Shown here piece by piece: positions 38,989-47,212 of a DNA stretch of 47,212 nt. Below the pieces are notes generated by a model that was not told the origin of the DNA, searched no databases, and was given only the letters and a program-made list of their open reading frames with translations. Source of the DNA: Aurantiochytrium sp. KH105 (lineage: Eukaryota > Sar > Bigyra > Thraustochytrida > Thraustochytriidae). How positions within the stretch are numbered: the first letter of the stretch is position 1; each line of letters begins with the position of its first letter. The stretch spans positions 1 through 47,212 of the forward strand of contig BGKB01000282.1 of the NCBI GenBank assembly GCA_003116975.1. The letters run 5' to 3'. Position numbers and translations under genes: made by a program.

Positions 38989-39610
38989 GCCCTGTTTGTG
39001 AAAAAATAGAAGCAAGTGCATGCACACATGCCATCTAAGGTTGTGAGAGACCTAGGTAGCAGCCAGCCCACTCTTTGTCCTCTGCGTCGCCTTTAGCGGC
39101 GGACGCGGGAAGCAGACGTGGATATGCGGCTCTGTAGTCTCTCCTGTACCTAGCTTCTGGCTTGCGTCTCGCGTCATTCTGTAGATAACAACACTCACTC
39201 CCCCACAAACCCACCCCTCTTCTGTATAGCAGCTTTCTTTTTTAACCACTTCCACACGAGAACATAAAAAAAATGACAGTTTCCGCCCGCCGGCGGTACT
39301 GCAGCTTTGTAAATTCATAATTGCTGAACTCCTTTTTTTTTTCTCTCTGCTTTCCAAGTAAACAACGCAACCTTTTCAAAATCAAAAAACGTCGTGGAGA
39401 AGCGCTTCAATTTCTCCTTCTTTCTTTTGATTTACAATCTAACGCCAAAGCTAATTGAAAAGTCTGAATGAAACAACGAGCTGCCAGGAAACGAGTAAAA
39501 GTAAAATGAGAAAAGACACCTGAACAGGCCAGAATCCGCAAACTCTTCTCTTGTCCTTTCTTTCTGGCACTCGACCACTCATCGCATCCATGCAGTAGTC
39601 CTTGCCTTTC
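38989..39610. other. Convergent 3' regions of the M6 protease and UFD1 genes
   Basis: A/T-rich relative to the surroundings, with several T-runs and A-runs that suit 3' UTRs and poly(A) sites in both directions. I see no gene in it. Confidence 0.5.
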
Positions 39611-40666
39611 CTAATCCGCCAAAGACCTTCCCTGGCCCTGGAAAGATGATCCCTTGTTCTTGGACTTCCACTTGCCCTTTCGCACGGACGCCAAAGGCTG
39701 CGCAACCGGACCGCTCGCACTCGTGCTCGTTCCAGACTTGGCATCTCCGTTTTCTTGCTGGGGCGCCGGTTTCCGCTTGCCGTCAACACGCTGTCCCGTA
39801 CCTGAAAATGCTACGTACGAGGATTTCTGCGCATCCAGCTCTTTCATGCGAAGCTCTCTTGCGCGTGCAAGCTGTGCGAGAAAATCGGATGACCTCTCGC
39901 TCGAGACGCTCGTGGACGAGCCCGCGCCTTCCTTTTCAGAAGCCGCGCTCGCATCTCCGGCCTTGACACCCTCGGCCCCAGCCCCCGATGCAGCAGCGGC
40001 TGCTGCGGCAGCCAAGGCAGCTTCTGCTGTCGCTTGCGATGCTGCTGCGCCGGGTTCCTGGTAGCCCGGGGGTGCCTCAAAATCAACCTTGACGTCCGCC
40101 TCCACAATCGAGCAGGCATCCTTGGGTTTGACATCCACAACATCCAGATAGTACTTTTTGCCATTGTACGGCAAGCAGATTGTGTCTTCCTTGGTGACGC
40201 ACGAAAAGTTGCGCAGCGTGCTCTCGAGCACCGCCTTCGGGTTCGAAATGTCCAGAAAGTCAACGGACTGTGGTCGAAACTTGATAAATTGCGCAAGCGG
40301 CAGCGTCACATTCTTCACCGTCAGATAGCCCCCCTCTTGCACAAACAGGTTCTGCATGATCCAGTACGGCACGTAGCAACGGCCCTCGGGCGCCGTGAAC
40401 TCGAGCACGCCCACATGCGTGCGTGGAATCCTTGTTTCGTCGCCTTCGGAAATGTCGCAGTACTCGTCGTTTCGCAGCTCGAACTGCATCGGGTACGTGA
40501 TCGTCATGCGTGCAAGCGTTTCAAATGCAGACGTTGGCAGGATAATCTTGTCGCCATTCTCCTTGTCTTCCTTGTCGCTAAACGAGATCGGCAGGCACCT
40601 GTACGTCTCCTGGAACGGGCCCTGTGGTGCCCCAAAGTTCCCGAAGTTCATGCCGTTGAACATCAT
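39611..40666 (-). CDS. UFD1: Ubiquitin fusion degradation protein 1 (UFD1), Cdc48/p97 cofactor
   Basis: 351 aa. The frame is open upstream to 40810, but the family begins with a short Met-Phe-rich N-terminus, so the start is MMFNGMNFG at 40666 (or the adjacent Met at 40663). The UFD1 double-psi barrel plus alpha/beta region spans about 15-200, with TYRCLPISF, GDKIILPTSAFETLA, PYWIMQNL and LEFTAPEGRCYVP-type signatures. With Npl4 it forms the Cdc48/p97 adaptor that recognises ubiquitin chains in ER-associated and ribosome-linked degradation. The C-terminal tail is low in complexity, with a poly-Ala run (217-227). It has two SHP-type Cdc48-binding motifs: FSGTGQRV (287-294) and FQGQGRSL (342-349), the second almost at the end. 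Confidence 0.95.
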   Translation of the reverse strand: MMFNGMNFGNFGAPQGPFQETYRCLPISFSDKEDKENGDKIILPTSAFETLARMTITYPMQFELRNDEYCDISEGDETRIPRTHVGVLEFTAPEGRCYVPYWIMQNLFVQEGGYLTVKNVTLPLAQFIKFRPQSVDFLDISNPKAVLESTLRNFSCVTKEDTICLPYNGKKYYLDVVDVKPKDACSIVEADVKVDFEAPPGYQEPGAAASQATAEAALAAAAAAAASGAGAEGVKAGDASAASEKEGAGSSTSVSSERSSDFLAQLARARELRMKELDAQKSSYVAFSGTGQRVDGKRKPAPQQENGDAKSGTSTSASGPVAQPLASVRKGKWKSKNKGSSFQGQGRSLAD

Positions 40667-41164
40667 CGTGCCTTGGGTTTTTTCTCTCGCGCGTTCTCCC
40701 TCTTCTCGCCCGCTGCTCGCGTCCACCTTCGCGACCGCGCTCCGACGAGCCTCGCTCGCTGCACGGGACGAAAGGAGAGTGTGAGTGCGTGTTGCCAAGA
40801 TCGCGATCACCGCTGCGGCCTTTTTTCCTTCTCTTGAAGCACGGCTGCGCCTCTCGCCCTGCGCGGAACTGCGTCGCCCGCTGGGCTCTCTGCGCCCGTA
40901 TCACTGCCCACCCCTCCCTTGCACGCGCACGCGCACGCGCCTGCTGCCTGGGCGCGCCAAGTGTTCCGGCTTTGGTGCTTGGTCTGCGAGCTTCGTCCTC
41001 TTTTACAGTTTTACATAGATGAAGCGATTACGACTCGCAGGTGGATGATTCATGATGTGTACACGGACACCCACCACGATGCGGCTGTTGCACTCCTCAT
41101 GCATTTATGATCTTCTGATAGTCAAGGCCAGTGTTTGCTCGTTTGTTTGTTTACTTTATCAATC
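40667..41164 (-). promoter_or_regulatory. UFD1 upstream region
   Basis: About 500 nt between the UFD1 start and the transposon. It contains a pyrimidine-rich stretch and an ACGCGC-type run near 40924. No gene is visible. Before the transposon inserted, this was also the 3' flank of the TBP-like gene upstream. Confidence 0.4.
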
Positions 41165-41168
41165 TTAA

Positions 41169-41246
41169 GACCGTCTCCACGTAAGACCAGGAGACGATTT
41201 CCCATATTGGTGTACGGAGATTTGGCACTCGCGATATTCCGCACTT
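41169..41246. repeat. Left terminal inverted repeat
   Basis: Aligned with the reverse complement of the right end it shares GACCGTCT, TAAGA-CAGGAG, ACGGAGATTTG-CA and ATTCCG-ACTT in the same order, separated by mismatches and small gaps. Confidence 0.85.
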
Positions 41247-41521
41247 CAGCCAATCGCCTCGCCGCCGCGCAGGCTCGCTCCGCCGCCGCCTGGCTGCCCA
41301 GAACACCCGGCGGCACGGCCGTGCAAGCCTTCGTTGTAAAGTTGTGTCACCCCCCTTTTTTCACCTCATGCGTCTAATCATCGACGATGGACCAGCGCAG
41401 AACTGCGCGAAAGGGCGACTTTGCGCGGGCTTTGCGACCGTGTTCGGGGAGGAGACTGCCGCGCAGCTGGGCTAGATGGCAGGCACAGGCAAGGAAATGC
41501 GTGGAGAAGACAAACTTGCTG

Positions 41522-44500
41522 TTAGATATCGTTGTTGGTCGGTTTTGCTTGCATTTTGCGATATTTGGTCTTCACGTTGGCAATCTTTGCCTTGATCTGG
41601 GTCTCTGTAGGAAAGCTAGCTGGCTTGGGCCCAACGTGTTGATCAAGAAAGGTCTTCATGATTTGCTTGGGTGTCTTGCTTGGGTTCGTGACCGTAAGAA
41701 GTTGAATCTCGTTGGCAAATTTGGCTTCCATGCCTTTTCGCCCCCTTCCTGATGACCCAGACTGCATAACTGCTGCAGCTGCTGCGTCCTTCGGTGCAAG
41801 CTCTGCTGCTCTTGCCATTCTTTCAGCTTGCTCTCGAGCCTTCTGTTGAGTGCTAAGCTGCCCGATGAGCAACTTGATGCGTTCCTCAGAAGGAAGACAC
41901 AATCGTCCTGGGAACTCCTTCTCGAGATGCGCGCGCATCGCACCTGGCCCCATCTTGTGCGACGAGTTCTCGACGCCTAATTCAAAAAGCTCTTCGACTC
42001 GCTCCCTGTAAGGGCCCATGTAGTCGTTACCGTAAGTCGAGCCGTGATGAGGCCGCCGCGCCCAACCTTGAGGTTTCGCTGGAAGAACATGGTGTTCCGC
42101 GAGCGCATATTCTGGCATATCGCTTCTCCCGTCTCGCAGGCTGATCATCGCTTGCGAGTCATTGCTTGCTATTGGCGCTGCGTTGTCCACGCCGATCGTC
42201 TCGCATGCTTGCTCAATTGTATCCTCGTCATTGTGGGCATCATCACGCAAGTCGATACCAGTCGAGGTCGTGGCTCGCATAAGCAAGTCCCCACTCTGGC
42301 CCATCAACTCCACCATGCGACGAACTGCGTATGCAACGACATCTTGCCGCTCGGAATCGACAAAGTTTGCCGATCGTTGCTGCTGTGCTTGCTGCTGGGA
42401 TCGATGTTGGTCTGACAAGCTGTCAGAGCCTTCGTTTGTTGCACCGCTCGGTGAAGCATGACGCCCAGGTCGACGAGGACCAAGAACTGTCCCACAACGA
42501 AACACACTTAGCAAGTGTACTCCCCAAAGCGGTCCCTCGAACAAAATATCATCGGTCACCACACCAGGAGCTTGTTCAGAATGCTGACTTGCTTCTTCAT
42601 CGTCTGTCTCATGCTCATCCTCGATCTCGACAGAATCGACCTCGTCGGCAGCTTCTGTTGGCGATGACGGTGTCGAGACTGAGCGTTCCAGGTGACGGCA
42701 AGTCTTCTGCGACAGGTCGATACGGACCTTAGAACTTGCATGTCCAGAGTACTCGAAAGTTTCGACAGTCATTGCAGCGTTCGTTGGCGATTCAAAGTCC
42801 AATTGCACATCAGAGAAGAACGCGTCCATGACCCTTCCCGAAGGCATTAGCATCGCGCGCACATCCTTCCTATCAGCGAGAGAGCGCAGGTCATGTGCCC
42901 AAGTACCAGCTTCTCGATTGAAATCAACAAGATGGGTAATTGTATTTGGAATGCCTCCATCTGCTTTCAATGCCTCGAAAATTGCGTCAGGCGTCGCGAT
43001 GTCGTTTCCCTGGCGGCAGAATGAAGTAAACTTTGCTGAAACCTGACCAAAATGCGCATCAAGCAAGCTCTTGCCGCGCTGCACCGGAGACTTGATCATT
43101 CGTTTCACAGTGATTCCGCAGACGCCATTCAGAAGGCCCACGCCGAGAAGAAAAAGTAAGCTTCGATAGCACCCTGCGTTGTCAGACTGAATCGACACTT
43201 CCTTGATGTGCTTGAGATGGGGATGTTGCGAGAGTTCATAAAAGATAGCTTCGTTGATTGCGAGAACCTCGTCGGTTCCTTGCTGGTTCCCTCGCAAGAC
43301 GATCGAGTCGAGATAGACGTTTTTCCGAACTGCTGTCTGCGAGACAGGGTCCCAGTCAAAGAAGACGACAAGAGCCCCGTGCAGGCTCATGCCTCGCTTG
43401 GAATAGTGTCCTAGCGTAGTCTCTTTCGCGTACATCGCAAGGACCTTCATCTTCCAATCTTCGATTATGAGCGCCTCACTGGATCCGCAGTTTTGAACGC
43501 ACCGTGTGCTCATTCCTTGCAGGTGTGTGTCAATGGCATCCTCTTGAGCAACACACCGAGCGGCTCGACCGTGGTATAAGAACCACTTGGTTTCGACATC
43601 AGAAATATATTGCAGCGCATCTAACTTGTCCTCCTCGCCAATCATGTCTGTGTTTCTTTGAACGAGGCTCCTTAGCTGTGCTAAGACCCAATACGGAAAC
43701 TTGCACGCGCCGCAGGAAGGGGAATACTCCTCGCCACCACTCGCCCGGACGCTTGGACCGTCTGGTGGAGCAAGAGCATAGCAAATGTTATGGGTGTCGC
43801 AGCAGCCATCAGCTTTGCGCATGTGATCAAAAGCTTTTACCTTCAAAAAGTTTCGAGCGTGGTCGATGTACCCATCGAAGCATGTACGCTCTATCTCTGT
43901 GCGTGCAAACCTCGCCACAAGGCGATGGAGATTTCGTGTGGTCTCGTTCAGGAGTGTTCCAACAACATTGTCGACAGATGTTAGAAGCTTCTGATTTGAG
44001 CTGATGATGGTGTTGAGGATATCGTACATGATGCTGTCTGAAAATGCCTTGCGGCCAGACTTGTCGCAAGCTTCTCTATACCGGCGAATGAGAATCGCTT
44101 TATCAACCTGCAAAACGACTCGAGGAAGTGTCCAAGCCTCGCGCTTGGTGAGGCGAACGCGACGGCTGCCCCAAGATAGAAACCCGACGTGCCTTGGGGC
44201 GAGAGCAAAACGCAGCGCAAAGTCAGCATCCGAAGTATTGAATTTGCGCCGACGAAAGGTGGGGTCTGTGAGCACGCCAAACTCGAACAGGTCCGCGTAG
44301 TCACGACGTGCGCGCTGCCACGTCACGCTGCCCATCCCTATTTGACCGGCTGCTCGCATGTCTCCAAGGACCTTGCGGGGCAAGCTGTTTGCCAATATCG
44401 CGCGACTCGTACGAGACTCGATGGAGCCACGTCGCGAACTGTCTATTACTGCTTGGCAAGAAGCGACAAAATTGTCGCAATTGCAGGTTCTCTTGTCATC

Positions 44501-45250
44501 GATGCGCTTAGCAAGCTCTCGAATCAAGAACTCAGGGATCCCTGGATACAGGGCAGATGCGATGGCACGTGTAGCTTGAAGCATCGCCTGTGCCATCGAA
44601 GATCTGTGCTTCTTTGTCATACTCCCAGGGTTCGAATTGTCACGACTTTCTTGAGATGGAAAGTTGCTCACAGCCCCTTCCGTCAAATCAAAAAGCACCT
44701 TCAAGTCGCGCAGACTTGTTCTAGAGTTAATGCATCCCTCGAAGCAGTCTTTACTTGAGCGAAAAGCACTTGATGGTGCATCGTTCGAAAAAGGCGGCAG
44801 CGGGATCTCACCTTCTGGTCCTTGATTTGGTATGCCAGCTGTGTACTGCGCAGGGTCTGGCGCGTGCAGGGGTCCGTCAATGTCGAAGTTGAATAAGTCA
44901 GGCATTGCGTCTTGCGCAGCATTGCCACTGTCGTCAAATTCTTCTTCAACGTGGTCCTGCTGCTGATTGGTCTGCACATTTTGCGACCCGGACACGGTCA
45001 TCTTTCTTTTCGTTTGCCGAGCGCCTTGGGACAAAGAAACCTTAGCGGTGTCTCGAGCTAGGGAACGCAGACGCTTGGCACTCTTCGTTTTCTCCTCACG
45101 CGACGGTCTTTGCTCTTTCCGAGGGCGACCACGGGTCCGAGCAACTCGCTGGGCGGTGGTTAGCTTGTTGTGCGTGCACTCACACTGACAGCGTGAGCAC
45201 AGGTTGCATTCTCCGCAAAGAGACACATGGCACTTGCACCTGTCCCCCAT
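41522..45250 (-). CDS. Transposase-like protein of unrecognised family
   Basis: 1242 aa, intact, from ATG 45250; it fills the TTAA element. The N-terminus has a dense Cys cluster (Cys5 to Cys25, CxC and CxxC spacing) that probably binds zinc, then an AT-hook-like RGRPRK (40-45). An acidic disordered region follows (100-215). The central part has Cys pairs (483/484/490 and 513/516) and an RNase H-like pattern: IIEDWK (Asp598), VSIQSDNAGCYRS (Asp690) and GKSLLDAHFG (Asp731). These are candidates for a catalytic DDD/DDE triad. A second acidic/Ser-rich linker (about 820-890) follows. The C-terminus has two related helical modules (about 1107-1160 and 1185-1237), each ending in a PxExxIKxxI-type helix. 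The catalytic assignment is inference; the association with inverted repeats is strong. Confidence 0.75.
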   Translation of the reverse strand: MGDRCKCHVSLCGECNLCSRCQCECTHNKLTTAQRVARTRGRPRKEQRPSREEKTKSAKRLRSLARDTAKVSLSQGARQTKRKMTVSGSQNVQTNQQQDHVEEEFDDSGNAAQDAMPDLFNFDIDGPLHAPDPAQYTAGIPNQGPEGEIPLPPFSNDAPSSAFRSSKDCFEGCINSRTSLRDLKVLFDLTEGAVSNFPSQESRDNSNPGSMTKKHRSSMAQAMLQATRAIASALYPGIPEFLIRELAKRIDDKRTCNCDNFVASCQAVIDSSRRGSIESRTSRAILANSLPRKVLGDMRAAGQIGMGSVTWQRARRDYADLFEFGVLTDPTFRRRKFNTSDADFALRFALAPRHVGFLSWGSRRVRLTKREAWTLPRVVLQVDKAILIRRYREACDKSGRKAFSDSIMYDILNTIISSNQKLLTSVDNVVGTLLNETTRNLHRLVARFARTEIERTCFDGYIDHARNFLKVKAFDHMRKADGCCDTHNICYALAPPDGPSVRASGGEEYSPSCGACKFPYWVLAQLRSLVQRNTDMIGEEDKLDALQYISDVETKWFLYHGRAARCVAQEDAIDTHLQGMSTRCVQNCGSSEALIIEDWKMKVLAMYAKETTLGHYSKRGMSLHGALVVFFDWDPVSQTAVRKNVYLDSIVLRGNQQGTDEVLAINEAIFYELSQHPHLKHIKEVSIQSDNAGCYRSLLFLLGVGLLNGVCGITVKRMIKSPVQRGKSLLDAHFGQVSAKFTSFCRQGNDIATPDAIFEALKADGGIPNTITHLVDFNREAGTWAHDLRSLADRKDVRAMLMPSGRVMDAFFSDVQLDFESPTNAAMTVETFEYSGHASSKVRIDLSQKTCRHLERSVSTPSSPTEAADEVDSVEIEDEHETDDEEASQHSEQAPGVVTDDILFEGPLWGVHLLSVFRCGTVLGPRRPGRHASPSGATNEGSDSLSDQHRSQQQAQQQRSANFVDSERQDVVAYAVRRMVELMGQSGDLLMRATTSTGIDLRDDAHNDEDTIEQACETIGVDNAAPIASNDSQAMISLRDGRSDMPEYALAEHHVLPAKPQGWARRPHHGSTYGNDYMGPYRERVEELFELGVENSSHKMGPGAMRAHLEKEFPGRLCLPSEERIKLLIGQLSTQQKAREQAERMARAAELAPKDAAAAAVMQSGSSGRGRKGMEAKFANEIQLLTVTNPSKTPKQIMKTFLDQHVGPKPASFPTETQIKAKIANVKTKYRKMQAKPTNNDI

Positions 45251-45417
45251 TGCGACCTCCCACTATCCGACCCTTACTAGCGCCTAGTGTCAAACCCCCA
45301 CGCGGCCCGCGCACGCGATAACTTTTCGTCTACGAAGTTTCGTGGCTCAAAAAGACCAGATTCGCGCTCTCCCGGCCGAGCCGAAGCCAGGCGTCCTCGC
45401 CGCGGTCTGCGAAACGC

Positions 45418-45484
45418 AAGTACGGATTTTCGGGTCTGTCAAATCTCCGTAATAATTTGCTCCTGCTCTTATAAAAAGACGGTC
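45418..45484. repeat. Right terminal inverted repeat
   Basis: Reverse-complement partner of the left repeat; it ends GACGGTC next to TTAA. About 10 nt shorter than the left repeat because of gaps. Confidence 0.85.
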
Positions 45485-46543
45485 TTAAAAAAAAAAGAGA
45501 GAGTCGCTGTCGTACTCGTCACCACCTTTTTCGGCGTCTCTCGTATCACAGAGTGCGTGCTGAGCCATCATCGGCGCCAACCGCGTCGTAATGTACTCTT
45601 GCACTCGCTCGAAACACTCTTGGCTCGGGATCCCTGCCACATTGAGCGTTCCTGATGTAAATATTTCGATGGCAAGCTTGAAATCAAGTGGGAAAGGGTG
45701 CACCACAAGCGCACAGAACGATTGCTGATCCATCGACAGGGCTGGCTTTTGCCCGTAGGTCCCAGCAGCAGCAGCATCTCCTCCCCCATCGCGCTCAATG
45801 TTGATGCCGTCGCTGTCGTTGCTGTTGTTTTTCACAGTGAAGCACGTGTCCTCTGGGTAGTTGGCAGCGTCTGCGTCATAGGAGTGGATCTTATTGGCCG
45901 TACGAGGAGCAGCACTGGCCTTGTTAACACCACCGCCGCCGCCGCCGCCGCCGCTGCTGCTGCTGCTGCTGTTACCGTATCCTCTCACGCCACTCTTTGG
46001 ACGCCTACCCCGAGTCCCTGAAACTCGTCTTTGATCTTCACGTGCTACTGCCGTAACCATAGGCTTTCCTCTTTTCATGGAGACAGACGTGTCGGCCTCA
46101 GCATTCAAGGTAGCAAACAAACCGTCCAGATCGAGTGGGCGATATGGCGTGTAGAATTTCTCAACCCAGTTCACCAGTGTTGGTTTGCCCACACAGTCTC
46201 CACTCACGCCGAATAGTTCAACAAAGTCTCGCCGGAAGTCCTCTTCGCTCTTCTCCTTTGTGAAAGCCATGCACACGATAGCAGGGTAAGGAAGTTCTTT
46301 CGCAGCAAAGATGTTGACGGTGAAGTCAGAACCATAGTATGTGCACCGCCAATTGCTCTCTGTGGACAGCACACAGTTCACCGTGCGATGAGCAAAGTCA
46401 TCAAGCTGAAGGTCAACCTTAATGACGAATCGAAAGAGAGTCAAACTAGTCTTGTGCGGTATCGCGATCGTCGTTGTGGCTGTCGTAGTAGTGGTCATAC
46501 CCCCCTCGCCGTCACGCGCGCCCCTCTGAGCTCCCACCACCAT
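45485..46543 (-). CDS. Protein with a possible TBP-like segment; stop codon at the transposon junction
   Basis: 352 aa from ATG 46543 (MVVGAQRG); a Met 15 codons later (MTTTTTATT) is an alternative. The frame upstream begins only at a TTG. Residues about 35-115 form a mixed alpha/beta segment (LTLFRFVIKVDLQLDDFA onward). The middle is disordered with Ser6-Gly8 encoded by a trinucleotide repeat. The C-terminal part contains LAIEIFTSGTLNVAGIPS followed by an amphipathic helix. This pattern recalls the strand-strand-helix repeat of TATA-binding proteins (sGk..v.G..s), including divergent ones, so a TBP-like role is suggested but weak. The last codons are Phe codons from a T10 run. The stop TAA is the first TAA of the TTAA target duplication, so the 3' UTR is now transposon sequence. 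Confidence 0.6.
   Translation of the reverse strand: MVVGAQRGARDGEGGMTTTTTATTTIAIPHKTSLTLFRFVIKVDLQLDDFAHRTVNCVLSTESNWRCTYYGSDFTVNIFAAKELPYPAIVCMAFTKEKSEEDFRRDFVELFGVSGDCVGKPTLVNWVEKFYTPYRPLDLDGLFATLNAEADTSVSMKRGKPMVTAVAREDQRRVSGTRGRRPKSGVRGYGNSSSSSSGGGGGGGGVNKASAAPRTANKIHSYDADAANYPEDTCFTVKNNSNDSDGINIERDGGGDAAAAGTYGQKPALSMDQQSFCALVVHPFPLDFKLAIEIFTSGTLNVAGIPSQECFERVQEYITTRLAPMMAQHALCDTRDAEKGGDEYDSDSLFFF
45934..45972. repeat. Coding trinucleotide repeat (Ser6-Gly8)
   Basis: (CCG)n followed by (CTG)n on the + strand encodes a poly-Ser then poly-Gly linker in the minus-strand protein. Likely length-variable. Confidence 0.85.
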
Positions 46544-46597
46544 CGCGCGCACTTGGTCGATCAATAGATTGATGGATTAACCGACACACCTAACACT

Positions 46598-47164
46598 TCA
46601 CTCACTACCGCCCCGGCGTCTTCGTTTTGCACCCAATGCAGCTGGAGATTCGGGTTTGCCGCTGCTGATACCGCGCCCCTCCACCACGCAAACTTTGAAA
46701 ATAGGGTGCTTGTTTTCGCCCCATAGTGAGAACTTTATCCGTGGTAATTGCGGAACTGTGATTTTCTCCCCTTCATCAAGAAAGTACACGAAGTCGCAGC
46801 CGTCGATCAAGAACTTCTGAGCACGACCAAGCGCAAGGTCGTTGAAAGCGATCATTGACAGTAGAGCATGTTCGATCAAATACGAACGCACAGGAAAAGA
46901 ACTTGCGAAAGACGTTGCCATTGTAAGAGACTTGAGAGGGCTTGGACGCATGCGAGGCAGGGAGCTCTCGACCTTCCACCACGCCTTACCATCAGGTCGC
47001 GTCACAAGTCCGAAAGTCAAGGGCTCCGAATCTGCTAGAGACACGGTACGAATAGAAGGGACATGGTAAGAGTTGCTGCTGCTGCCGCCGAGCCCTGTCG
47101 ATGGAGAGGAAGAAGACGAAATATATGTAGTCCCGGAGTGGCTGCTACTGCTGACGCCGTGCAT
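46598..47164 (-). CDS. Small protein of unknown function with C-terminal basic cluster
   Basis: 188 aa from ATG 47164, only 48 nt from the window edge. The N-terminal 35 residues are Ser-rich and low in complexity. The core (about 45-165) is a globular mixed sequence with LIEHALLSMIAFNDLALGRA and FKVCVVEGRG segments I do not recognise. The C-terminus ends with AKRRRRGGSE, a likely nuclear localisation signal. Its stop lies 54 nt before the ATG of the next minus-strand ORF. That is unusually close for separate eukaryotic genes, so the two may be exons of one gene or share a transcript. No convincing intron boundaries that keep frame were found by eye. Confidence 0.5.
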   Translation of the reverse strand: MHGVSSSSHSGTTYISSSSSPSTGLGGSSSNSYHVPSIRTVSLADSEPLTFGLVTRPDGKAWWKVESSLPRMRPSPLKSLTMATSFASSFPVRSYLIEHALLSMIAFNDLALGRAQKFLIDGCDFVYFLDEGEKITVPQLPRIKFSLWGENKHPIFKVCVVEGRGISSGKPESPAALGAKRRRRGGSE

Positions 47165-47212
47165 GCTCCGTCTCTACTATGCTATGCTTAACGTTGTATG
47201 TACTGAATGAGT

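Larger units (their letters stand above)
41165..45488. mobile_element. Complete DNA transposon with TTAA target duplication
   Basis: TTAA at 41165-41168 and TTAA at 45485-45488 bracket a 4316-bp element that begins GACCGTCT and ends AGACGGTC. The two ends match as imperfect inverted repeats over about 70-80 nt (see the separate entries). One large minus-strand ORF fills the interior. TTAA duplications are known for the piggyBac and Kolobok superfamilies; the encoded protein does not resemble what I know of either. Confidence 0.85.

Noticed and set aside
40034..40837. 267-codon plus-strand ORF antisense to UFD1
   Set aside because: UFD1 is unambiguous on the other strand; the antisense frame has no recognisable domain.
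44600..44660. tRNA-like GGTTCGAATT string
   Set aside because: Lies inside the transposase coding sequence and lacks matching acceptor and anticodon stems.

Overview
The window looks like nuclear DNA of a eukaryotic microbe. It has monocistronic genes on both strands, long GC-rich spacers, no Shine-Dalgarno logic, a UFD1 ubiquitin-pathway gene, class II DNA transposons and AATAAA-type 3' ends. The gene set and GC-rich composition fit a stramenopile, most likely a thraustochytrid/labyrinthulomycete. That placement is inference; nothing in the sequence proves it.

Layout. (1) 1-3393: a PIF/Harbinger-like transposon. It has an accessory coiled-coil ORF cut by the window edge (+) and a DDE transposase (-) split by a single in-frame TGA. 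(2) 3394-30090: a head-to-tail tandem array of six large genes (A-F, all +, units of 3.3-5.1 kb), each preceded by a homologous leader of about 0.75 kb. Four copies look intact (A, B, E, F), D has lost the usual start codon, and C is a pseudogene. The proteins (about 1130-1410 aa) have a variable acidic N-terminus, a shared helical middle domain, a basic linker, a degenerate TIR-like domain, a TPR-like helical region and a C-terminal domain resembling a bacterial receiver (REC). (3) 30091-33640: two tandem short-chain dehydrogenase genes; the second has a 1-nt deletion in its glycine motif. (4) 33641-36690: a GC-rich stretch without a supportable gene, ending in a cluster of simple repeats. 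(5) 36691-40666: a secreted, membrane-anchored M6 metalloprotease (+) convergent with UFD1 (-). (6) 41165-45488: a complete DNA transposon with imperfect terminal inverted repeats, a TTAA duplication and a 1242-aa transposase-like protein I cannot place in a known family. (7) 45485-47164: two closely spaced minus-strand ORFs, one with a possible TBP-like segment. The transposon sits exactly on the stop codon of the first of these.

Most interesting system: the array. The half carrying the TIR-like, TPR-like and REC-like parts is nearly identical between copies. The N-terminal half is patchy and mosaic, with a variable number of internal repeats. A conserved signalling end joined to a shuffled, diversifying end, with copy loss and start loss, resembles recognition or immune-type gene families. 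The functional reading is inference; the array structure and mosaicism are visible in the sequence.
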